Positions 11,977-25,260 of a DNA stretch of 64,000 nt are shown one piece after another (position 1 is the first letter of the stretch; every line of letters starts with the position of its first letter). The DNA comes from Styela clava (taxonomy: Eukaryota > Chordata > Ascidiacea > Stolidobranchia > Styelidae). Below the pieces are notes generated by a model, which saw nothing but the letters and a program-made list of their open reading frames with translations, made no database searches and was not told the DNA's origin. The stretch is from the NCBI RefSeq assembly GCF_964204865.1, contig NC_135252.1, positions 14,777,383 to 14,841,382 on the forward strand, given 5' to 3'. A program made the position numbers and the translations under genes.

Positions 11977-14338
11977 CTCAATTGGCTCAAATCCCATTCC
12001 CATGGACAAGCCTGATAGTCTCATCATTTCTGAGGATTTGTCGTGAAATGCTCTTCACTTCTACTAATTTCTAATACATCCTTGCTCGGAGTATTGCTTT
12101 AATATTTGGGCTTCTGCTTTTGTGACTGTTTTAATCATATATCGAATTCTAAAATAAATTACAAATGTTTTGAGTTTACTATTTTCGCCTGAATTTTCAC
12201 CATCGAAGAAGTGTTGAATCACTGCGTTAACTTTACATAATTTATCTTTCGAAAGTTAAGAATTGGTTGGCTGTGAGCTTTAATTTGCGCTGTTAGTGCA
12301 CCGCCTAGAATAGGATTTCCCCGCGCTGGTTCACAAACTGATAACTATCCGCGTCTATACTTTCCTGTCGGCCCGTCAATGTATTCCAATTTTCCATCTC
12401 AATTGAGATAGTTTTGAGGGGTATTTAATATAAAGACATGAAAGACATTAAACATTAAATTTAAAATCTTTATCTACCATTAAGACGAAACAGCAAAATA
12501 GGGCGGATATCAATGTTCTACTTCTTCTTTTTAACAACCATTATCGTAAAATACACTTCCTAAACTGTGTTACGACGCCCTGGAGCGTGGTTTTCATTTT
12601 TTACGGTTACAAACCGAATAGTAGAAAATTTCAGTACAGCTTTATTTACTTTCATCAACAGAGAGAGACGACTGACTGATGGAATGTGTTTTGGAATTCA
12701 TTATCAACTACCTGCATTGATTGCTTCGCCCTATCCATGCGCTGCATGATTTTATAGTTGTCATTAAAAACTCATATATAGATTACAAATAAATGCGGGA
12801 TGAGAATTTCTGGTAGCGGATTCAATAAGATGTTTGAATTTAAATGTTTCAGAAAATTAAAAAGATTGAAATATAAGCCTACTAACAAATTGGACCCAAA
12901 TAAACCATTATATGCGCATATTAGTTTCGTTTTCATGTTGTATATTTTCACTAGTGCGTCCGTCGTATACACAGAAAACTTTCCCAAAAGCGTTGCAACG
13001 AAAAAAAGTTCGAGAACCGCCAACGTAAGATATCTACAAGACAGCAGAAAATTTGAGTTGTCCATACTACTGGGCTTTTGAATTGTAACTTTGTGTTTTT
13101 GGCATTTTGATGGAGTTAAGGGTACATCGAATAAACAGTCTCGCCGACGCTAAAAATACGAAAATACGAATTTTTTATAATATTATTTACCCCAGCCATA
13201 ACTAGATAACTACTAATTCTTTTATTTTAAAACGTGACTAGCTGTTTTCTCAAATCTCACAATTTTGCATTAATCGCGGGGGCTTTGTACGAAAAAGCTC
13301 ATCGATCCATAAAATTTATTTTGAAATTATACCGGTCCTTAATTTAAATATATTGAGAATCACTGATCTAAACAGACTTGTTTATAACGGAAGCTTATTC
13401 CCAAGAACTCCATTTACGTGGAATCTATTATTCCAGTTCTCGCTCAATATGAGTTATCATGGCCATAACCCATTTTGAATCTGTGTGTATCTTTCCAATG
13501 AAATAAGCGTGTTTATCAGCTTTGAACTGTTTGAAATTTCCGTATACGACGTACTCATATCAGTCATATGGGGTTCGCTCGGTCCAAAGCTATATACAAG
13601 AGGTCAATGCTAGGTGAGAAACCAGGATAATTTGAAAGGACCGGTGCGGCATTGCCTCGCACCTTTTTCATTGGTACTCAATTAAAACGTCGATAAATTG
13701 TCGGTATTTGTTTTATTGGGAATACCAAATGTCGCCTGGTTGTGCCTGTTATACAGATATTTCAACGAATCGTGTTTTTATCAACTGAACTGGTCCCTCT
13801 TAGTCCGTAACAAAGTGACTATAGTCATTTTGGTCTGTAAGAAAGAAAACTAAACTGTTTTGCCGTCAAGCTCGGTTGGCAGCGAGCTCTTATTTGTGTA
13901 CTGTTAGACTAGACAAAAAAATTTGTATGCCGATAGTTGTTTATCAAGAAATACAGTCTCGCACCAATAGGTATTTTACTGGCGCGGAACTTGCGCCATC
14001 TTAATTCTATATAGTTTCCTTATTCCTTGGCTTCTTCAAATATTTTATTTACTTCATATCACGACTAAGTAATGAAAACAAGCAATTGTTTTGTATTGCA
14101 ATGCAAACATTACGCCCTAACTAGATCAATACAGTATGATATATTACAATACTATAGAAACCTCATATGAGATCTCACACAATTGAATATTATATTTTCC
14201 TACTACATGTCTACATCAAGAACTCGCACTGCCGTATATTATACGTATGATTTTGTCATGATTAAAATTCTTATAATCTAATTATATATATATTTAATTC
14301 CTAATTTGTTCTTGTTGTTTCAACCTGTCTATCTCATA

Positions 14339-15251
14339 CAGGGTCGTCCAACCCGTGGCCCGCGGAAGCATTTCGAGTGGCCCGCTTTGTATTTTTCAGA
14401 ATTGGATAAAAAAAATTATTAGAGGAAAACTATTTTCGAGTCATATAATAGTACAATTATGTGATACAGAAAATTTGTTAATTTGTCCTGTAATGTGCTC
14501 TGCCAGCCCTTTCAAACGAGCCCTTAGTGCCATTTTTAATCGAAACCGACTGGGAGGAGATATCGATAATTAAAGGTGCTATAGTCGTTTACACACTTGG
14601 TCTTTTACTACTCTAAATGACGTTATCGCAAAACAATCGAAGCCATTCTCAAATTGAGAATTCGTTAAGAAATGTATATTATCTATTGTTCGGGTTGCCA
14701 ATGTTTCACGTCCGGAAATAAAAGAGGTGCTTGCAAAAATAGCCTGTCAAGACAGACCATAACTCGTCATGTCGAAGAGCTTGAGAACTCTATAGCGGAA
14801 ACTTTAATTGCAAAGGCGGAAAAATTTTCATCGTATTCCTTGGCGCTTCACGAAAGCACTGACACCAAGGTTACTGCTCAATTGGCGATCTTCTTGCGGG
14901 GAGTTAATAATGATTTCAAAACTGAACCGTAGCGCTCGCAGTCATTGTCCCTATTAAAGGTACGACTAGAGGCATTGGTCTGCTGGGAGCTGTGATGAAA
15001 AAAATCAAGCGTGTCGGCTTGTGTTTGGCGAAACTTTCGGAAATAACTACAGACGGCGCCTCATCAATGATCGGGAAAAAACAGTTTTATTGGTATAATA
15101 ATTGTGAAAGTTTCGTGTGGTGGTATCGTTTGTTTTTCCATTAACCTGTAGTCAGTGTAGCAAACCAAGAACATAATGCCATGTTAAATTGCCCGCGCAA
15201 TTATTAGTAAACTAAATGTGGCCCTTCGGCCAAAAAGGTTGGTCGACCCTG
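14339..15251 (+). mobile_element. hAT element in array unit 2, both ends present, transposase dead
   Basis: A 913 bp copy from CAGGGTCGTCCAACC to GGTTGGTCGACCCTG, a 15 bp terminal inverted repeat with one mismatch. The interior keeps a transposase fragment (14672-14932) with SLSRQTITRHVEELENS and TAQLAIFLRGVNNDF, then a stop. Past the stop, in another frame, remain KGTTRGI and ITTDGASSMIGKK, the next conserved blocks of GTF2IRD2-like hAT transposases. About 900 bp is far too short for an autonomous hAT, so this is an internally deleted, frameshifted derivative. The flanking 8-mers do not match. Confidence 0.88.
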
Positions 15252-17645
15252 GCTTTGGGTCTTCAATTGAGAGATCTATAGCAGCTCTCTCTCAACTGAA
15301 AAAAAAAATTGATCAAATAATTAAGCCTAATACAGCCCCAATTTCTATTGAAAAATCAGTTTTGTGAGTACAGTCTCCAGGCTTGTTCATGGGACATATT
15401 TTTTCTGTCCCATTCCCATCCCATAGCAATTATGCCCGTTCCATCCCATGGGATTCCCATTGGAATAAAATTCAATAAAAATTGTTCAATTTAGGTTTGG
15501 CGTCTACTAAATAGGACTTCATGTACGAAGAGACGTGCAAAACAACAAAATTTACGGACTGTTAACTTTATAATCATAACTATTATACATGTGTCTATTT
15601 TACATGTAATTTGCGCTGTTAGTGCACCACCTAGACCAGGATTTTCACGTGCTGGTTTACAAACTGATAACTATCCGCGTCTATACTTTCCTGTGGGCCC
15701 GTCAATGTATTCCAATTTTCCATCTCAATTGAGATAGTTCTGAGGGGTATTTAATAAAAAGACATGAAACATTAAATTTAAAATCGTTATCTACCATTAA
15801 GACGAAACAGTTAAATCGGGTGGATATCAATGTTCTACTTCTTCTTTTTTACAACCATTATCGTAAAACACACAACTTCTTAAACTGTGTTACCTGGTGC
15901 GTGGTTTTCATTTTTCACGGTCACTGAACGAATAGTAAAAAAATCAGTACAGTTTTATTATATACTCTCGTCCACAAACTTGCATGAAATTACAGAGAGA
16001 GGACTGACTGCTGGAATGTGTTTTCGAATTCATTATCAATTACCTGCAGTGATTGCTTCGCTCTATCCATGTGTTGCATGATTTTATATAAATGCGGGAG
16101 GAGAATTTTTGGTAGCGAATCCAATATTGTGTTTGAATTTAAATGTTTTAAAAATTAAAAAAATAAGCCAGCTAATAAATTGTATCTAAATAAACCATAA
16201 TATGCATATTCGTTTCGTTTTCATGTTGTATATATATTTTCACTAGTGCGTCCGTCGTATACACAGAAAACTTTCCCAAAAGCGTTGCAACGAAAAAAAG
16301 TTTGAGAACCGCCAACGTAAGATATCTACAAGACAGCAGAAAATTTGAGTTGTCCATACTACTATGCTTTTGAATTGTAACTTTGCGTTTCTGGTATTTT
16401 GATGGAGTTAAGGGTACATCGAATAAACACTCTCGCCGACGCTAAAAATACGAAAATCAGTACTTATCCAGTTAGGGTCAGAACTGCAGATTATGCTGGA
16501 AATTCAATTTTTCATATTATTATTCACCCCAGCCATAACTAGATAATTACTAATTCTTTTATTTTAAAACGTGACTAGGTGTTTTTCTCAAATCTCACAA
16601 TTTCGCATTAATCGCGGGGGCTTTGTACGAAAAAGCTCATCGATCCATAAAATTTATTTTGAAATTGTACCGGTCCTTAATTTAAATATATTGAGAATCA
16701 CTGATCTAAACAGACTTGTTTGTAACGAAAGCTTATTCCCAAGAACTTCAGTTACGTGGAATCTATAATTCCAGTTCTCGCTTAATATGAGTTATCATGG
16801 CCATAAGCCATTTTTAATCTGTGTGTATCTTTCCAACGAAATAAGCGTGTTTATCAGCTTTGAATTGTTTGAAATTTTTTTATACGACGTACTCATATCA
16901 ATCATATGGGGTTCGCTCGGTCCAAAGCTATGTACAAGAGGTCAATGCTAGGTGAGAAACCAGGATTGTTTGAACGGACCGGTGCGGCATTGCCTCGAAC
17001 CTTTTTCATTGGTACTCAATTAAAACATCGAAAATTGTCTTTATTTGTTTTATTGGGAATACCAAATGCCGCCTGGTTTTGCTTATTTTACAGGTATTTC
17101 AACGAATCGTGTTTTTATCAACTGAACTTGTCCCTCTTAGTCTGTAAGAAAGAAAACAAAACTGTTTCGCCGTCACGGTCGGTTGGCAGCGAGCTCTTAT
17201 TTGTGTACTGTTAGACTAGACAAGGAAATTCGTATGCCGATAGTTGTTTATCAAGAAATACAGTCTCGCACCTATAGGTATTTACTGACGCGGAACTTGC
17301 GTCATCTCAATTCTATATAGTTTCATTCTTCCTTGGCTCCTTCAAAATATTTTATTAACTTCATATCACGACTAAATAATGAAAATAAGCAATTGTTTAG
17401 TATTGCAATGCAAACATTAAGCCCTAGCTAGACCAATACAGTATGATAAATTACAATACTATAGAAACCTCATATGGGATCTCACACAATTGAATATTAT
17501 ATTTCCCTACTACATGTCTACATCAAGAACTCGCACTGCCGTACATTATACGTATGATTGTGTCATGATTAAAATTCTTATAATCTAATTATATATATAT
17601 TTAATTCTTGAATTTTTCTTGTTGTTTCAACCTGTCTATCTAATA

Positions 17646-18533
17646 CAGGATCGTCTAACCCGTGGCCCGCGATGTATTTTTCAGAATTGGGTAAAAAAAA
17701 ATTAGATGAAAACTATCTTTCGAGTGATATAGTAGTACAAAGATGTGATACAAAAGATTTGTTATTTTCCTGTAATGCGCTCTGCCAGCCCTTTCAAACG
17801 AGCCATTAGTGCCATTTTGAATCCAAACCGACTGGGAGGAGATATCGATAATTAAAGGTGCCATAGTCGTTTACACACTTGGTCTTTTACTACTCTAAAT
17901 GACGTTATCGCAAAACAATCGAATCCATTTTCAGATTGAGAATTCGTCAATGAATGTATATTATGTATTGTTCGGATTGCCAATGTTCTACGTCTGGAAA
18001 TAAAAGAGGTGTTTGCAAAAATAGCCTGTCAAGACAGACCATAACTCGTCATGTCGAAGAGCTTGAGAACTCTATAGCGGAAACTTAAATTGCAAAGGCG
18101 GGAAAATTTTCATCGTATTCCTTGGCGCTTGACAAAAGCACTGACATCAAGGTTACTGCTCAATTGGCGATCTTCTTGCGGGGAGTTAATAATGATTTCA
18201 AAATATAACCGTAGAGCTCGCAGTCATTGTCCCTGTTAAAGGTACGACTAGAGGCATTGGTCTGTTGGGAGCTGTGATAAAAAAGATCAAGCGTGTCGGC
18301 TTGTCTTTGGCGAAACTTTCGAAAATAACTACTGACGGCGCCTCATTAATGATCGGGAAAAAACAGTTTTATTGGTATAATATTTGTGAAAGTTTGGTGT
18401 GCGGGTATTGTTTGTTTTTCCATTAACCTGTAGTCAGTGTAGCAAACCTAGAACATAATGCCATGTTAAGTGGCCCGCGCAATTATCAGTAAACTACATG
18501 TGGCCTTTCGGCCAAAAAGGTTTGACGACCCTG
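17646..18533 (+). mobile_element. hAT element in array unit 3, dead
   Basis: Same family as 14339-15251, with left end CAGGATCGTCTAACCCGTGG and right end decayed to GTTTGACGACCCTG. The transposase fragment has an extra stop (ACTTAAATT where other units have ACTTTAATT). The MITE downstream is cut inside its left half, and the unit then jumps directly to the block with TTAATCGCG near 18863. Confidence 0.85.
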
Positions 18534-19845
18534 GCTTAGGGTCTTCAATTGAGAGATCTATAGCAGATCTCTCTCAACTGAAAAAATCGATCAATTATTT
18601 AAGCCTGATACACCCCCAATTTTTATTGAAAAATAATTTTTGTGAGTACAGTCTCCAGGCTTGTCCATGGGACATATTTTTCTGTCCCATTCCCATCCCA
18701 TAGCAATTATGCCCGTCTCATCACATGGGATTCCCATTGGAATAAAATTCAATAAAAATTGTTAAATTTAGGTTTAGCGTCTACTAAATAGGACTACATG
18801 TACGAAGAGACATGCAGAACAACAAAATTTAGGTGTTTTTCTCAAATCTCACAATTTTGCATTAATCGCGTGGGCTTTGTACGAAAAAGCTCATCGATCC
18901 ATAAAATTTATTTTGAAATTGTACCGGTCGTTAATTTAAATATATAGAGAATCACTGATCTAAACAGAATTGTTTGTAACGAAAGCTTATTCCCAAGAAC
19001 TTCAGTTACGTGGAATCTATTATTCCAGTTCTCGCTTAATATGAGTTATGATGGCCATAAGCCATTTTGTATCTGTGTGTATCTTTCCAATGAAATAAGC
19101 GTGTTTATCAGCTTTGAATTGTTTGAAATTTCTTTATACGACGTACTCATATCAATCATATGGGGTTCGCTCGGTCCAAAGCTATGTACAAGAGAAAAAT
19201 GCTAGGTGAGAAACCAGGATAGTTTGAACGGACCGGTGCGGCATTGCCTCGAACCTTTTTCATTGGTACTCAATTAAAACATCGAAAATTGTCGTTATTT
19301 GTTTTATTGGGAATACCAAATGCCGCCTGGTTTTGCTTATTTTACAGGTATTTCAACGAATCGTGTTTTTATCAACTGAACTTGAGTCTCTTAGTCTGTT
19401 AGAAAGAAAACGAAACTGTTTCGCCGTCACGGTCGGTTGGCAGCGAGCTCTTATTTGTGTACTGTTAGACTAGACAAGGAAATTCGTATGCCGATAGTTG
19501 TTTATCAAGAAATACAGTCTCGCACCTATAGGTATTTACTGACGCGGAACTTGCGTCATCTCAATTCTATATAGTTTCATTCTTCCTTGGCTCCTTCAAA
19601 ATATTTTATTAACTTCATATCACGACTAAATAATGAAAATAAGCAATTGTTTAGTATTGCAATGCAAACATTACGCCCTAGCTAGACCAATACAGTATGA
19701 TAAATTACAATACTATAGAAACCTCATATGGGATCTCACACAATTGAATATTATATTTCCCTACTACATATCTACATCAAGAACTCGCACTGCCGTACAT
19801 TATACGTATGATTGTGTCATGATTAAAATTCTTATAATCTAATTT

Positions 19846-20187
19846 TCATCGTATTCCTTGGCGCTTGACAAAAGCACTGACATCAAGGTTACTGCTCAAT
19901 TGGCGATCTTCTTGCGGGGAGTTAATAATGATTTCAAAATATAACCGTAGAGCTCGCAGTCATTGTCCCTGTTAAAGGTACGACTAGGGGCATTGGTCTG
20001 TTGGGAGCTGTGATAAAAAAGATCAAGCGTGTCGGCTTGTCTTTGGCGAAACTTTCGAAAATAACTACTGACGGCGCCTCATTAATGATCGGGAAAAAAC
20101 AGTTTTATTGGTATAATATTTGTGAAAGTTTGGTGTGCGGGTATTGTTTGTTTTTCCATTAACCTGTAGTCAGTGTAGCAAACCAAC
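19846..20187 (+). mobile_element. Internal hAT fragment spliced into array unit 4
   Basis: An internal part of the hAT element, from TTTTCATCGTATTCC to CAGTGTAGCAAACCA, without either terminus. It is fused on its left to the unit's CTTATAATCTAATT, sharing AATT with the element, and on its right to CATCTCAATTC. As a result about 19555-19845 is repeated at about 20190-20480. This is a rearrangement inside the array, not a fresh transposition. Confidence 0.75.
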
Positions 20188-20532
20188 TCATCTCAATTCT
20201 ATATAGTTTCATTCTTCCTTGGCTCCTTCAAAATATTTTATTAACTTCATATCACGACTAAATAATGAAAATAAGCAATTGTTTAGTATTGCAATGCAAA
20301 CATTACGCCCTAGCTAGACCAATACAGTATGATAAATTACAATACTATAGAAACCTCATATGGGATCTCACACAATTGAATATTATATTTCCCTACTACA
20401 TGTCTACATCAAGAACTTGCACTGCCGTACATTATACGTATGGTTGTGTCATGATTAAAATTTCTTATAATCTAATTATATATATATTTAATTCTTGAAT
20501 TTTTCTTGTTGTTTCAACCTGTCTATCTAATA

Positions 20533-21417
20533 CAGGATCGTCTAACCCGTGGCCCGCGATGTATTTTTCAGAATTGGGTAAAAAAAAAATTAGATGAAAA
20601 CTATCTTTCGAGTGATATAGTAGTACAAAGATGTGATACAAAAGATTTGTTAATTTTCCTGTAATGCGCTCTGCCAGCCCTTTCAAACGAGCCATTAGTG
20701 CCATTTTGAATCCAAACCGACTGGGAGGAGATATCGATAAATAAAGGTGCCATAGCCGTTTACACACTTGGTCTTTTACTACTCTAAATGACGTTATCGC
20801 AAAACAATCGAATCCATTTTCAGATTGAGAATTCGTCAAGGAATGTATATTATGTATTGTTCGGATTGCCAATGTTTTACGTCCGGAAATAAAAGAGGTG
20901 TTTGCAAAAATAGCCTGTCAAGACAGTCCATAACTCGTCGAAGAGCTTGAGAACTCTATAGCGGAAACTTTAATTGCAAAGGCGGGAAAATTTTCATCGT
21001 ATTTCTTGGCGCTTGACGAAAGCACTGACACCAAGGTTACTGCTCAATTGGCGATCTTCTTGCGGGGAGTTAATAATGATTTTAAAACATAACCGTAGAG
21101 CTCGCAGTCATTGTCCCTATTAAAGGTACGACTAGAGGCATTGGTCTGTTGGGAGCTGTGATGAAAAAGATCAAGCGTGTCGGCTTGTCTTTGGCGAAAC
21201 TTTCGGAAATAACTACTGACGGCGCCTCACCAATGATCGGGAAAAAACAGTTTTATTGGTATAATAATTGTGAAAGTTTGGTGTGCGGGTATTGTTTGTT
21301 TTTCCATTAACCTGTAGTCAGTGTGGCAAACCAAGAACATAATGCCATGTTAAATGGCCCGCGCAATTATTAGTAAACTAAATGTGGACCTTCGGCCAAA
21401 AAGGTTGGTCGACCCTG
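20533..21417 (+). mobile_element. hAT element in array unit 4, both ends present, dead
   Basis: The copy runs from CAGGATCGTCTAACCCG to GGTTGGTCGACCCTG. Transposase blocks are recognisable across frames, but the CGTCATGTCGAAGAG stretch has lost six bases and other codons are changed. The conserved DGAS motif region reads as DGASPMIGKK. The element is followed by the only complete copy of the CAGGCTTG MITE (21543-21993). Confidence 0.85.
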
Positions 21418-21542
21418 GCTTAGGGTCTTCAATTGAGAGATCTATAGCAGGTCTCTTTAAACAGAAAAAAAAATTGATCAGTTAATTAAGACTAATACAG
21501 CCCCAATTTCTATTGAAAAATCAGTTTTGTGAGTAGAGTCTC

Positions 21543-21993
21543 CAGGCTTGTCCATGGGACATATTTTTCTGTCCCATTCCCATCCCATAGCAATTATGCC
21601 CGTCCCATCCCATGGGATTCCCATTGGAATAAAATTCAATAAAAATTGTTAAATTTAGGTTTAGCGTCTACTAAATAGGACTACATGTACGAAGAGACAT
21701 GCAAAACAACAAAATTTACGGACTTTGTTAACTTTATATTCTTAACTATTATACATGTGTCCATCAGCCCCTTCATGAAGTATATTTTTATTGCTGGATA
21801 TATTTTGCTCTTTATTACTCACAAGAGAGCTATGCTCAAATATATGGACAGGAAATCTATATCGAAATGTTTTACCATCATTTCCCCAAAAATCATACGG
21901 TTTTTGTGTCCCATGGGAAATACAAGTGTGTGCTGTCCCATCCCACCCCATGGGACGTTTTCCATGGGAATCCCATTCCCATGGACAAGCCTG
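21543..21993. mobile_element. hAT-type MITE (451 bp), complete copy in array unit 4
   Basis: Termini are CAGGCTTGTCCATGGGAC and TCCCATGGACAAGCCTG, an inverted repeat of about 16 bp. The interior is built of repeated CCCATCCCATGG-like blocks with no coding content. Flanking 8-mers AGAGTCTC and ATAGACTC match at 6 of 8 positions. Comparing units, ACAGTCTC (left, other units) and ATAGTCTC (right, unit 1) match at 7 of 8, which supports an original hAT-type 8 bp target duplication. Truncated copies lie at about 15379-15600 and 18657-18830. Confidence 0.8.
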
Positions 21994-24349
21994 ATAGACT
22001 CATCATTTCTAAGGATTTGTCGTGAAGTGCTCTTTACTTCTACTAATTTCTAATACATCCTTGATCGGAGTATTGCTTTAATATTTGGGCTTCTGCTTTT
22101 GTGACTGTTTTAATCATATATCGAATTCTAAAATAAATTACAAATGTATTGGGTTTACTATTTTCGCCTGATTTTTCACCATCGAAGAAGTGTTGAATCA
22201 CTGCTTTAATTTTACATAATTTATCTTTCGAAAGTTATCCTTCCAAGAAAAGGATTAGTTTTCAGTCGTCGTAATTGGTTGGCTGTGAGCTTTACTTTGC
22301 GCTGTTAGTGCACTGCCTAGAACAGGATTTCCCCGCGCTGGTTCACAAACTGATAACTACCCGCGTCTATACTTTCCTGTCGGCCCGTCAATGTATTCCA
22401 ATTTTCCATCTCAATTGAGATAGTTTTGAGGGGTATTTAATATAAAGACATGAAACATTGAATTTAAAATCTTTATCTACCATTAAGACAAAACAGTAAA
22501 ATAGGGCGGATATCAATGTTCTACTTCTTCTTTCTTACAACCATTATCGTAAAATACACTTCTTAAACTGTGTTACGACGCCCTGGAGCGTGGTTTTCAT
22601 TTTTTACGGTTACTGAACGAATAGTAGAAAATTTCAGTACAGTTTTATATACTTTCATCAACAGAGAGAGATGACTGACTGCTGGAATGTGTTTTGGAAT
22701 TCATCATCAACTACCTGCAGTGATCCATGCGCTGCATGATTTTATAGTTGTCATTAAAAACTCATATATAGATTACAAATAAATGCGGGATGAGAATTTC
22801 TGGTAGCGGATTCAATAATGTGTTTGAATTTAAATGTTTCAGAAAATTAAAAAGTTTAAAATATAAGCCTGCTGCTGCTAACAAATTGTACCCAAATAAA
22901 CCACAATATGCGTATATTCGTTTCGTTTTCATGTTGTATATTTTCACTAGTTCGTCCGTCGTATACACAGAAAACTTTCCCAAACCGTTGCAACGAAAAA
23001 AAGTTCGAGAACCGCCAACGTAAGATATCTACAAGACAGCAGAAAATTCGAGTTGTCCATACTACTATGCTTTTGAATTGTAACTTTGTGTTTCTGGCAT
23101 TTTGATGGAGTTAAGGGCACATCGAATAAACACTCTCGCCGACGCTAAAAATGCGAAAATCAGTACTTATCCAGTTAGGGTCAGAACTGCCGAATATGCT
23201 GGAAATTCAATTTTTCATATTATTATTTACCCCAGCCATAACTAGATAATTACTAATTCTTTTATTTTAAAACGCGACTAGGTGTGTTTCTAAAATCTCA
23301 CAATTTTTGCATTAATCGCGGGGGCTTGTACGAAAAAGCTCATCGATCCATAAAATTTATTTTGAAATTATACCGGTCCTTAATTTAAATATATTGAGAA
23401 TCACTGATCTAAACAGACTTGTTTGTAACGAAAGCTGATTCCCAAGAACTTTAGTTACGTGGAATCTATTATTCCAGTTCTCGCTTAATATGAGTTATGA
23501 TGGCCATAACCCATTTTGAATCTGTGTGTATCTTTCCAATGAAATAAGCGTGTTTATCAGCTTTGAATTGTTTGAAATTTCTTTATACGACGTACTCATA
23601 TCAGTCATATGGGGTTCGCTCGGTCCAAAGCTATGTACAAGAGGTCAATGCTAGGTGAGAAACCAGGATAGTTTGAAAGGACCGGTGCGGCATTGCCTCG
23701 CACCATTTTCATTGGTACTCAATTAAAACGTCGATAAATTGTCGTTATTTGTTTCATTGGGAATACCAAATGCCGCCTGGTTTTGCTTATTTTAAAGGTA
23801 TTTCAACGAATCGTGTTTTTATCAACTGAACTTGTCCCTCTTAGTCTGTAAGAAAGAAAACTAAACTGTTTCGCCGTCACGGTCGGTTGGCAGCGAGCTC
23901 TTATTTGTGTACTGTTAGACTAGACAAGGAAATTCGTATGCCGATAGTTGTTTATCAAGAAATACAGTCTCGCACCTATGGGTATTTACTGACGCGGAAC
24001 TTGCGTCATCTCAATTCTATAGTGTTTCATTATTCCTTGGCTCCTTCTAAATATTTTATAAACTTCATATCACAACTAAATAATGAAAATAAGAAATTGT
24101 TTTGTATTGCAATGCAAACATGACGCCCTAGCTAGACCAATACAGTATGATATATTACAATACTATAGAAACCTCATATGGGATCTCACACAATTGAATA
24201 TTATATTTTCCTACTACATGTCTACATCAAGAACTCGCACTGCCGTATATTATACGTATGATTGTGTCATGATTAAAATTCTTATATTCTAATTATATAT
24301 ATATTTAATTCTTGAATTTTTCTTGTTGTTTCAACTTGTCCATCTAATA

Positions 24350-25260
24350 CAGGGTCGTCCAACCCGTGGCTTGCGGAAGCATTTCGAGTGGCCCGCGATG
24401 TATTTTTCAGAATTGGATAAAAAAAATTATTAGAGGAAAACTATTTTCGAGTGATATAATAGTACAAAAATGTGATACAGAAGATTTGTTAATTTCCCTG
24501 TAATGCGCTATGCCAGCCCCTTCAAACGAGCCCTTAGTGCCATTTTTAATCGAAACCTACTGGGAGGAGATATCGATAATTAAAGGTGCTATAGTCGTTT
24601 ACACACTTGGTATTTTCCTCCCTAAATGACGTTATCGCAAAACAATCGAAGCCATTCTCAGATTGAGAATTCGTTAAGGAATGTATATTATTGATTGTTC
24701 GGGTTGCCAATGTTTTACGTCCGGAAATAAAAAAGGTGTTTGCAAAAATAGCCTGTCAAGACAGTCCATAACTCGTCATGTCGAAGAGCTTGAGAACTCT
24801 ATAGCGGAAACTTTAATTGCAAAGGCGGGAAAATTTTCATCGTATTCCTTGGCGCTTGACGAAAGCACTGACATCAAGGTTACTGCTCAATTGGCGATCT
24901 TCTTGCGGGGAGTTAATAATGACTTCAAAACATAACCGTAGAGCTCGCAGTCATTGTCCCTATTAAAGGTACGACTAGATGCATTGGTCTGTTGGGAGCT
25001 ATGATGAAAAAGATCAAGCGTGTCGGCTTGTCTTTGGCGAAACTTTCGAAAATAACTACTGAGGGCGCCTCATCAATGATCGGGAAAAAACGGTTTTATT
25101 GGTATAATATTTGTGAAAGTTTGGTGTGCGGGTATTGTTTGTTTTTCCATTAACCTGTAGTCAGTGTAGCAAACCAAGAACATAATGCCATGTTAAATGG
25201 CCCGCGCAATTATTAGTGAACTAAATATGGCCCTTCGGCCAAAAAGGTTGGTCGACCCTG
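24350..25260 (+). mobile_element. hAT element in array unit 5, both ends present, dead
   Basis: A 911 bp copy from CAGGGTCGTCCAACC to GGTTGGTCGACCCTG. The fragment 24681-24935 has SLSRQSITRHVEELENS and SYSLALDESTDIKV and then ends in a stop. The TTDGAS block reads TTEGAS. Downstream, at about 25361, a deletion joins TTCTATTGAAAAAT to ACACTTCTTAAACTG and removes the whole MITE and the block after it. Confidence 0.85.

Noticed and set aside
14331..15259. 8 bp target duplication around the array's hAT element
   Set aside because: Left flank ATCTCATA and right flank GCTTTGGG do not match in any unit, so no duplication is claimed.
20465..20872. 135-residue minus-strand frame inside the array (and similar frames in other units)
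   Set aside because: It runs antisense to the dead hAT element and changes length freely between units, so it is not under coding constraint.
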